NCBI GenBank assembly: GCA_012841225.1
Contig: DUVD01000055.1
Span: 1 to 5,882 of the forward strand
Source of the DNA: Fibrobacter sp.
GTDB lineage: Bacteria; Fibrobacterota; Fibrobacteria; Fibrobacterales; Fibrobacteraceae
DNA length: 5,882 bases
Direction of reading: 5' to 3'
Under the pieces are notes generated by a model that had not been told where the DNA came from, searched no databases, and saw only the letters and a list, made by a program, of their open reading frames with translations. Positions 1 to 5,310 of this stretch are shown piece by piece. Made by a program: the position numbers and the translations under genes. Position 1 is the stretch's first letter, and the number at the start of each line of letters is the position of its first letter.

Positions 1-188
1 CCAAGGTCCTCACTATAAAACAAAGAAAGAGTCGTAAAAGCCTCTTCTACAGAGAAAATAGGTGATGATGGAAAGGCTCGTCGCAAAATATTTAAGCAAG
101 CATGCCCTAAAAGAGACTGAAGAGACCGATCAAAACCGGGTAAATTTCGATTGACTTGGAGCCATTTTTGAATTGGTGTTTGAAACAT
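1..188 (-). CDS. N-terminal part of an unrecognised protein, running off the left edge
   Basis: An open frame starts at ATG 188-186 and stays open for 62 codons to the window edge, so only the N-terminus is seen. The first residues are MFQTPIQKWLQVNRNLPGF. An in-frame stop (TAA, 209-207) lies just upstream, so this ATG is the earliest possible start. No Shine-Dalgarno sequence is visible before it. The fragment is soluble-looking, with no signal peptide or membrane helix, and mixes basic and aromatic residues. It is divergent from the glycosyltransferase and shares the 97-base intergenic region with it. I do not recognise the family. The 'LPGFDRSLQSLLG' stretch faintly recalls the short N-terminal extension of some lysophospholipid acyltransferase-like proteins, but no catalytic motif is inside the window, so no function is assigned. 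Its reality as a gene rests on the uninterrupted frame and the divergent layout. Confidence 0.5.
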   Translation of the reverse strand, partial: MFQTPIQKWLQVNRNLPGFDRSLQSLLGHACLNILRRAFPSSPIFSVEEAFTTLSLFYSEDL

Positions 189-205
189 GATAGTTTTATT
201 GCGTT

Positions 206-235
206 TTTACATAAAGAATGTAGCAAACTTTAAAT
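206..235 (+). promoter_or_regulatory. Weak sigma70-type promoter candidate for the glycosyltransferase
   Basis: TTTACA at 206-211 (5 of 6 matches to the -35 consensus) is followed after 18 bases by TTAAAT at 230-235 (4 of 6 matches to -10). This would start transcription about 40 bases before the ATG at 286. The region is AT-rich, so such matches arise easily by chance. The call is tentative. Confidence 0.25.
208..222. repeat. Short perfect inverted repeat in the divergent intergenic region
   Basis: TACAT (208-212), a 5-base spacer (AAAGA) and ATGTA (218-222) form a perfect 5-5-5 inverted repeat. It lies between the divergent starts at 188 (minus) and 286 (plus) and overlaps the candidate -35 element. 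The size and symmetry would suit a dimeric repressor operator, but in AT-rich DNA a 5-base arm is weak evidence. Confidence 0.25.
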
Positions 236-271
236 ACCCTTTCTATATTTGGCTCCCAAGCATATAAGTGC

Positions 272-276
272 AAAGG
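272..276 (+). promoter_or_regulatory. Ribosome binding site supporting the ATG at 286
   Basis: AAAGG lies 9 bases before ATG 286-288. The longer reading from GTG at 268 has no Shine-Dalgarno-like sequence in front of it, and this AAAGG would fall inside its coding sequence. The ATG is therefore preferred. Confidence 0.5.
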
Positions 277-285
277 CTTTTTATA

Positions 286-1839
286 ATGAACCAACTTTTA
301 TTGAATGTTATGTTTGTGGTTTATGTAATCGCAGGTATCGGTTTGATTGCATACGGTTTTAACTGTTACGTTAGCATCTATCTCTTTCTAAAGAATAGTA
401 GACGCGTGCGACTCACAGACAGAAAAAACATACTCCGATTCTACAGAGATCACACCATGGACGACCTCCCTATGGTTACGACACAGTTACCCGTTTATAA
501 CGAGGCAAACTGCGTAGAACGGCTCATTGATGCCGTGTGTGCCATCGACTATCCTCGAGATCGACATGAAATTCAAGTCCTCGATGACTCCACCGATGAG
601 TGCCTCGAAGTAACAACTCGCAAAGTCGCTGAAATGAAAGCCAAAGGCTACGACATCACTTTGATCAACCGCACCAACCGCGCTGATTTTAAAGCGGGCG
701 CCTTGAAAGAAGGCATGGCCGTTGCTAAGGGCAACTTCCTTGCGATCTTCGATGCCGACTTCGTACCAGAAAAAGATTTCCTTCTCAAAACAGTTCCCTA
801 TATGGTTATGGACGATTCTATCGGACTCGTTCAGGGTCGCTGGGGTCACTTAAACCGCACTGAGTCTGGTTTGACTTTGGCTCAATCGATTGGCATTGAT
901 GGGCATTTTGTGATTGAGCAATCTGCGCGTAGCTGGGGCAACCTGTTTATGAACTTTAACGGCACCGCTGGTATTTGGCGCCGACAAGCGATCGACGATG
1001 CTGGCGGTTGGCAAGGCGATACTCTTACAGAAGATATGGATTTGTCTTACCGTAGCCAGTTGGCCGGGTGGAAAATGAAATTCGTATTTGATGTGATTGT
1101 CCCTGCCGAGCTCCCTAACGACATTAACGCATTTAAAATGCAGCAGTACCGTTGGGCTAAAGGTTCCATTCAAACCGCAATGAAGGTCCTCCCTCTTGTG
1201 ATGAAGGCGAAATTACCACTGCGTGTTAAAATTGGCGCCTTTATGCACACCACTCACTATACGATTCACCCTTGTATGTTGTTTACTGCTATTTGTGCGT
1301 TCCCTCTTCTCGCATGGTTCGAACCTATTTCTCAAATTCCCAACTGGGCTTTCGCTGTAGGTTTTGTCTTTATCTTCCTTGCTGCTATCGCCCCCTCCAC
1401 ACTTTACTTTGTGGCACAGCGTTATTCTGGCTACACCGGTTGGAAAATCAGATTGCTCTCTCTTCCTATTTTAATGGCCGTAGGTGTGGGCATTGCAGTG
1501 AGCAACTCACGCGCTGTATTTTCTGCCGCTATCGGGCGCAAAGGTGCTTTTATTAGGACTCCTAAAAAAGGGCAGAAGCATTTAAGTTCCTATGCTCAAA
1601 AATTCCCTATAATCGCCACCCTAGAGCTGGTTGTAGGTGCTTACTGCATATTCGGTCTTTTAGAATACATAGGCGCCCAAAAGTTCATTATTGGGCCGTT
1701 CCTAGCCCTCTATTCTGTTGGATTCCTCTCTGTTGGTGTACTTAGCTTTATGCACTATTTCAGCAACCTACTGGAAGTGCATCGCGACAAAAAGTGCCAA
1801 ATGCAAGACATTGACGTTCAACCAGAAACTCCAAATTAA
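286..1839 (+). CDS. Membrane-bound family 2 glycosyltransferase, cellulose-synthase / CSLA-like
   Basis: This 517-residue inner-membrane processive-type glycosyltransferase probably polymerises a beta-linked glycan from a nucleotide sugar on the cytoplasmic face. An N-terminal membrane helix (about 4-32) precedes a GT-A catalytic domain. Its motifs in order are QLPVYNE (67-73), VLDDSTD (98-104), the metal-binding DAD in FDADF (156-158), the acceptor-side TED in LTEDMDLS (248-250) and QQYRW (286-290), the Q-x-x-R-W motif of processive enzymes. About five further hydrophobic segments follow (near 317-343, 353-377, 389-405, 441-460, 467-491), then a short polar tail. The wording around QVLDDSTD, FNGTAG and EDAGGW-like DDAGGW resembles plant CSLA/CSLC and bacterial relatives more than BcsA, and no C-terminal PilZ domain is present. 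All catalytic residues appear intact. The GTG at 268 would add six residues but lacks a ribosome binding site. The polymer (mannan, glucan or other) cannot be told from sequence alone, and no partner glycan genes are visible. Confidence 0.9.
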   Translation: MNQLLLNVMFVVYVIAGIGLIAYGFNCYVSIYLFLKNSRRVRLTDRKNILRFYRDHTMDDLPMVTTQLPVYNEANCVERLIDAVCAIDYPRDRHEIQVLDDSTDECLEVTTRKVAEMKAKGYDITLINRTNRADFKAGALKEGMAVAKGNFLAIFDADFVPEKDFLLKTVPYMVMDDSIGLVQGRWGHLNRTESGLTLAQSIGIDGHFVIEQSARSWGNLFMNFNGTAGIWRRQAIDDAGGWQGDTLTEDMDLSYRSQLAGWKMKFVFDVIVPAELPNDINAFKMQQYRWAKGSIQTAMKVLPLVMKAKLPLRVKIGAFMHTTHYTIHPCMLFTAICAFPLLAWFEPISQIPNWAFAVGFVFIFLAAIAPSTLYFVAQRYSGYTGWKIRLLSLPILMAVGVGIAVSNSRAVFSAAIGRKGAFIRTPKKGQKHLSSYAQKFPIIATLELVVGAYCIFGLLEYIGAQKFIIGPFLALYSVGFLSVGVLSFMHYFSNLLEVHRDKKCQMQDIDVQPETPN

Positions 1840-1855
1840 ACTTTATATAAAATGA

Positions 1856-2131
1856 TTATTTTAAGCGGCATCGATTTGCCGCTTTTATTTTATTCTCTTT
1901 TTGCAAGCGTGTTTCTTTTGCCGTGTATTCACTAGGGCACTTAGATCTCAACTTCAACTCCAGCTCTAAAACGCCCAACGAGCGCTCTAAAAAAATCACT
2001 TGTTCTTTAAAATAAGAAACCGAAACAGTACTCATCTGATAAAAAAAAGACAAGAATACCGAAAGACTAATACTGGTGAGGAAAATAGCAACTCCGACTT
2101 CCAATAAAGTAAACCCTTTTTTTAACGACAC
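1856..2131 (-). CDS. Short type IV prepilin-like minor pseudopilin
   Basis: This 91-residue protein is the last gene of the secretion operon. The N-terminus MSLKKG|FTLLEVGVAIFL is a textbook class III (prepilin) signal: a basic leader ending in Gly, then Phe, Glu at mature position 5, and a hydrophobic helix to about residue 32. It should be cleaved and N-methylated by a prepilin peptidase and enter the pseudopilus as a minor subunit. After the helix there is a polar helical stretch (about 33-60) and a basic tail, with little room for the usual beta-sheet head, so it is short for GspH/I/J or PilV/W types. The start is GTG, with AAGGAG (2146-2141) nine bases upstream, and it overlaps the previous gene by 10 bases. 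Its C-terminus (KAANRCRLK) is encoded by the opposite-strand terminator hairpin, which suggests a decayed or truncated 3' end. Which minor pseudopilin it corresponds to is unclear. Confidence 0.75.
   Translation of the reverse strand: MSLKKGFTLLEVGVAIFLTSISLSVFLSFFYQMSTVSVSYFKEQVIFLERSLGVLELELKLRSKCPSEYTAKETRLQKENKIKAANRCRLK
1863..1894 (+). terminator. Intrinsic terminator of the glycosyltransferase gene
   Basis: AAGCGGCA (1863-1870), a 6-base loop and TGCCGCTT (1877-1884) form a perfect 8-base-pair stem, followed by a T-rich tract (1883-1894, interrupted by two A). It begins 23 bases after the stop codon at 1839. On the minus strand the base run after the hairpin is A-rich, so it should act mainly on plus-strand transcription. 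The same bases encode the last residues of the convergent pseudopilin. Confidence 0.8.
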
Positions 2132-2472
2132 TCCACTACTCTCCTTAATACAGTTAACACCGACGAGTATCCCTTTTTATGGACTTGTATTTCAACTAAA
2201 ATAAGCGTTGCATTTTCGTTAAAAACTTGACGATGCACTTCCACCCAACCCCAAGGGCTCGAATCTAAGCGTTCAACAGCATCTAGACAAAGAGGGGGGC
2301 GATTGATTTCATTTTCCATAAGAAAACTAGCTAAACGAAACCCTTCAAAACGGCATTTTTCTAAATAGCGTGCCTGCATGTAGCCCTCTAGAAATAATAA
2401 TAAAGAGGTAGATAACAAGCTAAATAGGACTAAGCTCACCAGTATTTCCACAATAGAAAATCCTCTTTTCAC
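2122..2472 (-). CDS. Minor pseudopilin, GspI/PilV-like
   Basis: With the preferred GTG start (2472-2470) the product is 116 residues and begins MKRG|FSIVEILVSLVLFSLL: a four-residue basic leader, Gly before the cleavage point, Phe, and Glu at mature position 5, then a hydrophobic helix to about residue 27. This is a prepilin-peptidase substrate that would join the pseudopilus tip. After the helix come an amphipathic stretch and a small C-terminal beta-rich part (WVEVHRQVF, then LILVEIQVHKKGYSSVLTV), which has the strand pattern of GspI-type heads; the subtype is inferred. Cysteines lie in the stem-to-head region and in the final VVECR, so a disulfide is possible. An ATG at 2490 would add six residues (MGLECK) but has no ribosome binding site. 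The GTG has GGAG six bases upstream and overlaps the previous stop as GTGA, like the other junctions of this operon. Confidence 0.8.
   Translation of the reverse strand: MKRGFSIVEILVSLVLFSLLSTSLLLFLEGYMQARYLEKCRFEGFRLASFLMENEINRPPLCLDAVERLDSSPWGWVEVHRQVFNENATLILVEIQVHKKGYSSVLTVLRRVVECR
2141..2146 (-). promoter_or_regulatory. Strong ribosome binding site for the GTG-started last pseudopilin
   Basis: AAGGAG (minus strand, 2146-2141) lies nine bases before GTG 2131-2129, inside the 3' end of the preceding gene. It supports a GTG start for which no in-frame ATG alternative precedes the prepilin motif. Confidence 0.6.
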
Positions 2473-3344
2473 CTTACACTCCAATCCCATACGCGTAAAG
2501 GGAGGTCACCAGCTAAGTCAATAGGGAAAAAAGCGGAATCTGGCGCCTCTTCAAAACCAATTCTTTCAGCGATCAAGGGCGGCATTACCCAACTGGGATC
2601 TCCCCAATGAACACCAGCCTGGGTAATAATAGTATCCTCACTTAACAAGACACCCCTTATTTGAAAAGGCGCACGCACTTCAATTTTTTGTCGGGCATAA
2701 ATCGCTGTCGATCGAACATTAACGTTGCCAGAAAGTGTCACTGATCCTGTTGCAAAAAGGTGCAAAGAATCCAAAATCCCCTGCCCGTAAATTGATATAT
2801 CTCCTTCTACATAAAGGGTCAATTTAGAGAAGTGCTCTCCATATAAGTCCAAGGTGAAATCCCCCGTAGCGATGTACAATGGCTTTTGAATATCGCGCCA
2901 TAATGGCTTATAGAAATGCGTGTTACCGTATAACGTGTCGCCAAAAAAAGTTTCTCGCCACTCTTTATTATAAAAAGAAAAACACCTGGAGCGCGCTTGC
3001 TCCCATTTTTGATGTGAAAAGTTTCTTTGGTTTTTAGAAGAATAAAAACCAGCCCATGCCCTCACTACTCGCTCCCCCGCTGGGGCTTCTAAAAGTAACC
3101 AAGGGCCTAACGTATCGGTATGCACGAGCGGGATTATTAAAAAAGAATCTGGTGGCGTTAAAGAATGGATAGAGAGGAGGATAGCGGATTCCGCGTTATA
3201 TTGCTCTTGTATGGCATTCTTATAATACCCTAATCTCGAGCGGAGCGACCCTGTGGAATTTAAAAGCGCAGAAAAAATATAAGTTAGGACTAAGAAAAGT
3301 CCACAAACAAAAGGCAACACCGCTCCTCTTTGTTTTGATTTCAT
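2469..3344 (-). CDS. GspK/PilX-like minor pseudopilin with a probable beta-solenoid domain
   Basis: This 291-residue protein has a short basic leader ending MKSKQRG, followed by a hydrophobic helix (about 8-29) and a polar helix with QEQYNAESAI (46-55). That layout is typical of PilX/GspK N-termini (Gly before the helix, then a Q/A-E-S element). As in GspK, the mature fifth residue is not Glu (it is Phe in AVLPF). From about 155 to 240 the sequence is a run of short alternating hydrophobic strands with turns (GDFTLDLYG, LTLYVEGDISIYGQG, LHLFATGSVTLSGNV, AIYARQKIEVRAPFQIRG), which reads as a right-handed beta-solenoid of bactofilin-like character. GspK proteins instead carry an all-helical globular domain, so function is inferred from the N-terminus and operon position: a large subunit at the pseudopilus tip. 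It starts with an ATGA overlap with the upstream gene and lacks a clear Shine-Dalgarno, so translational coupling is likely. The C-terminus (LRVWDWSVR) is Trp-rich. Confidence 0.7.
   Translation of the reverse strand: MKSKQRGAVLPFVCGLFLVLTYIFSALLNSTGSLRSRLGYYKNAIQEQYNAESAILLSIHSLTPPDSFLIIPLVHTDTLGPWLLLEAPAGERVVRAWAGFYSSKNQRNFSHQKWEQARSRCFSFYNKEWRETFFGDTLYGNTHFYKPLWRDIQKPLYIATGDFTLDLYGEHFSKLTLYVEGDISIYGQGILDSLHLFATGSVTLSGNVNVRSTAIYARQKIEVRAPFQIRGVLLSEDTIITQAGVHWGDPSWVMPPLIAERIGFEEAPDSAFFPIDLAGDLPLRVWDWSVR
2479..2482 (-). promoter_or_regulatory. Ribosome binding site deciding the GTG start at 2472
   Basis: GGAG (minus strand, 2482-2479) is six bases upstream of GTG 2472-2470. The GTG overlaps the TGA of the preceding gene (GTGA). 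The alternative ATG at 2490 has only a pyrimidine-rich sequence before it, so the GTG is preferred. Confidence 0.55.
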
Positions 3345-4213
3345 AAAAACCGCGATACAGTGTCTTGGCCGCAGGTAAAGAGGATTCGTCTGGATTCAAT
3401 TTTTAAAATGCGGTAGTTGCCTATTACCCCTCCTAACTTGTAGATTTTTTTCTCTCCTGCAATTTGGATATGAGCGATCCTTCCAGCAATGACTCCTGTT
3501 ATTTTAAATGGTGGCAAATGACACCTGTTCGCAGTCTTGATCACCTTAACAGGAATTAAAGGTTCGATAATAAAGGGGTTGTTTTTTAAATGACCAAAGG
3601 GTTTTACATGACGCGTTCTAAAATCAATCCAACGCTCGAGTTGATGGACAAGTTCACGCCCTTGAATTGATTCAACTTGTGCAGGTAAGGCTTTTTTCGC
3701 GGTAAATAAAGAGGCTTCTTTAGGATTAAAGCGAAGACTTATGTTTTTTATAAAGAAAATATTTTGTTTGGGGCCTGTAATCCAGTCGAACCGTTCTATA
3801 GTCCAATCGGGCGAAAAACACTCTATTGCTCGAATAAATTGAAGCATCTCGTTAAAGCCCGCAGTAGCGTGAAAGCGGTATTCCGAGCCTTCTGCTAAAA
3901 CTTGAAGCTGCTGTATCAAAACAGAATATTCCCGTGATAAACGAACTAAAGAATCGGGACTAAAATCAAGTCTGTCTAAAGAGGTTTGCCACTGAGACCA
4001 AGACGTCGATAAGGAATCCCAAAATGGCTTATCGATTAAAACGTTTTTTTTGCTTTTCTTTTCTTCGAAAAGAAGATTCGAAGACACCTTTTCAAAAAAC
4101 GGACAAAAGACAAAATATAGCCCCAATAAAAACAAGCCCGATGGGAGCAAGAAAAGAGAATAAACGCTTATTTTTTTCTTAAAAGATTGAGGAGAGTTAA
4201 AATTCGTCTTCAT
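3341..4213 (-). CDS. Inner-membrane alignment protein: PilO/GspM-like plus PilP/GspC-like domains
   Basis: This 290-residue protein has a positively charged cytoplasmic N-terminus, one membrane helix (about 16-39) and a periplasmic remainder. The middle part (about 85-175) has a coiled-coil-prone segment, then GFNEMLQFIRAIECF...WTIERFDWI and IFFIKNISLRFN, the helix-strand pattern of PilO/GspM ferredoxin-like domains. The C-terminal 80 residues start at NNPFIIEPL (211-219) and run through PPFKITGVIAGRIAHIQIAG, YKLGGVIGNYRILKIESRRILFTC; this resembles the PilP / GspC homology region (an NPF entry, 'GVI', an 'IG-Y-I-KI' strand), which in known systems contacts the secretin N0 domain. The product would thus be a one-chain link between the inner-membrane platform and the outer-membrane channel. 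Assignment is by pattern, not by high identity. It overlaps the GspL-like gene by ATGA and its own ribosome binding site is weak. An A8 run near residues 55-57 is noted; the frame continues correctly through it. Confidence 0.65.
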   Translation of the reverse strand: MKTNFNSPQSFKKKISVYSLFLLPSGLFLLGLYFVFCPFFEKVSSNLLFEEKKSKKNVLIDKPFWDSLSTSWSQWQTSLDRLDFSPDSLVRLSREYSVLIQQLQVLAEGSEYRFHATAGFNEMLQFIRAIECFSPDWTIERFDWITGPKQNIFFIKNISLRFNPKEASLFTAKKALPAQVESIQGRELVHQLERWIDFRTRHVKPFGHLKNNPFIIEPLIPVKVIKTANRCHLPPFKITGVIAGRIAHIQIAGEKKIYKLGGVIGNYRILKIESRRILFTCGQDTVSRFL

Positions 4214-5310
4214 AATAACAACTCTATCTTAAACAAGACTCGACCATCTGGAGTGGAATGCACGTGACCTAAAAGCACTTCTCTCGCCTCTAAAGGCCCA
4301 CTTTGTTTTAGCCTTCGTTGCACCGCTGTGGCCTCTTCAAAATGCCCCGCTGAAAAGTCTAGAATCAATAGCACTCCTTTCTCTGAAGGGGTTTTTCTAA
4401 AGGATTCTAAGCGGGTTTCTCGACTACTTGCTTTAGCGACTTCACTTAAGATAAGTCCAATATCTAAAGGGGTTGGGAGCGTTGAAATTTGATGGTGAAG
4501 TTCCCGCGTTTTTTGAAAAAAAGAATCCGAACGCCATTCTTGTTGCCGCTCTTGCTCTGAAGCGCCCATCGACTTTAAAGGAAAAGCGGATCGATCTAAA
4601 ACCCCCACCAAAAAGAAAAAAACAACTATAATGACCGAACTAAAAACTACTCTTTTTTGCAGTTGCTTTAAACGCCTCCATTTGACTTGAGTCGAAGCGT
4701 CGAGATCCCAAAAGCGCCACATCGGGTCTTTTAAAGCCCCTTCAAAGTGCCTTTGAATTTCTTCGTTTGAGTAAATTGAAAGGGGGCTATTCTCTAAACG
4801 AGAAAGTAAGGGATCTTGCTTTAAAAATAAGCGCAGTCGATGGATTCGTTGATTTAAATCGGTGCTTACTTCGGTGGCCTTCTCGTCTACCCAATGCACT
4901 AATTTTCCTTCCATAAATACTAAAAGATGTAAACGGTTTTTTAAAAAACCACAGTAAATCATATTCTCATAGCCCTCGCATGCATGCATCTCTTTTTCGG
5001 CAAGTGCTGTAAACGCAATGGCAAGAGGAAGAACTCGATCGCAATAAAAACGATCGGATAAAAAGTCCCTAGACAAAAAAGCGACCAAAAAGCGATGAAG
5101 CCTGCCTGCTGCGCTATTAAAAGAAATCAAAGGCAAAAATGAAATTCGATTTTGCGCCCGTTTATAGGAGAGCGGAAGTTCCTTTTGAATATATTGAAGC
5201 ACCTGCAAGTGTTCTAGCTCTTCGCCAAATGGAGTCTGTATTTCGAATGTCAATAAGTGGCAATCCAAAGTACCTTGAACGATCTCGCGACCTCGGGTCC
5301 CTAAAATCAT
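4210..5310 (-). CDS. GspL-like (PilM-PilN type) inner-membrane assembly protein
   Basis: This 366-residue protein has a cytoplasmic part (1-215), one membrane helix (about 220-238) and a periplasmic part (240-366), the layout of GspL, which corresponds to PilM and PilN joined. In the cytoplasmic part, RVLPLAIAFTALAE (92-105), then ENMIYCGFLKNRLHLLVFMEGKLVHWV (115-141) and the helix before a P-L-S-I-Y strand (176-180) follow the actin-like fold of PilM/GspL. No convincing nucleotide-binding motif is seen, as is usual for GspL. After the membrane helix come a short coiled-coil-like region (250-275) and an alternating helix/strand unit (GLILSEVAKAS, VLLILDFSAGHFEEATAVQRRLKQ, GRVLFKIELLL) fitting the ferredoxin-like fold of PilN/GspL. 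Its role would be to couple the assembly ATPase to the periplasmic part of the machine. ATG 5310 overlaps the secretin stop (ATGA), and GGAGAG six bases upstream supports it. Sequence divergence leaves the family call moderate. Confidence 0.7.
   Translation of the reverse strand: MILGTRGREIVQGTLDCHLLTFEIQTPFGEELEHLQVLQYIQKELPLSYKRAQNRISFLPLISFNSAAGRLHRFLVAFLSRDFLSDRFYCDRVLPLAIAFTALAEKEMHACEGYENMIYCGFLKNRLHLLVFMEGKLVHWVDEKATEVSTDLNQRIHRLRLFLKQDPLLSRLENSPLSIYSNEEIQRHFEGALKDPMWRFWDLDASTQVKWRRLKQLQKRVVFSSVIIVVFFFLVGVLDRSAFPLKSMGASEQERQQEWRSDSFFQKTRELHHQISTLPTPLDIGLILSEVAKASSRETRLESFRKTPSEKGVLLILDFSAGHFEEATAVQRRLKQSGPLEAREVLLGHVHSTPDGRVLFKIELLL

Noticed and set aside
268..285. GTG at 268 as the glycosyltransferase start
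   Set aside because: No ribosome binding site precedes it, while AAAGG nine bases before ATG 286 does, and the membrane helix starts naturally after the ATG.
487..1173. Minus-strand open frames opposite the glycosyltransferase catalytic domain
   Set aside because: The plus strand carries the full set of glycosyltransferase motifs in this stretch; the antisense frames have no recognisable domains or ribosome binding sites and are shadows.
1272..1556. Plus-strand open frame inside the glycosyltransferase in another frame
   Set aside because: It is an out-of-frame shadow of the membrane segments, Cys- and Phe-rich, with no family features.
1863..1884. The hairpin as a bidirectional terminator that also ends the minus-strand operon
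   Set aside because: Leaving the hairpin on the minus strand, the transcript is A-rich instead of U-rich, so it does not look like an intrinsic terminator in that direction.
4044..4051. Eight-A run on the minus strand in the O-P-like gene, forming an A AAA AAC slippery heptamer in frame
   Set aside because: The main frame continues correctly to the end with domain-like sequence on both sides, and I did not find a useful alternative product or a clear downstream stimulatory structure. Programmed frameshifting is not supported.
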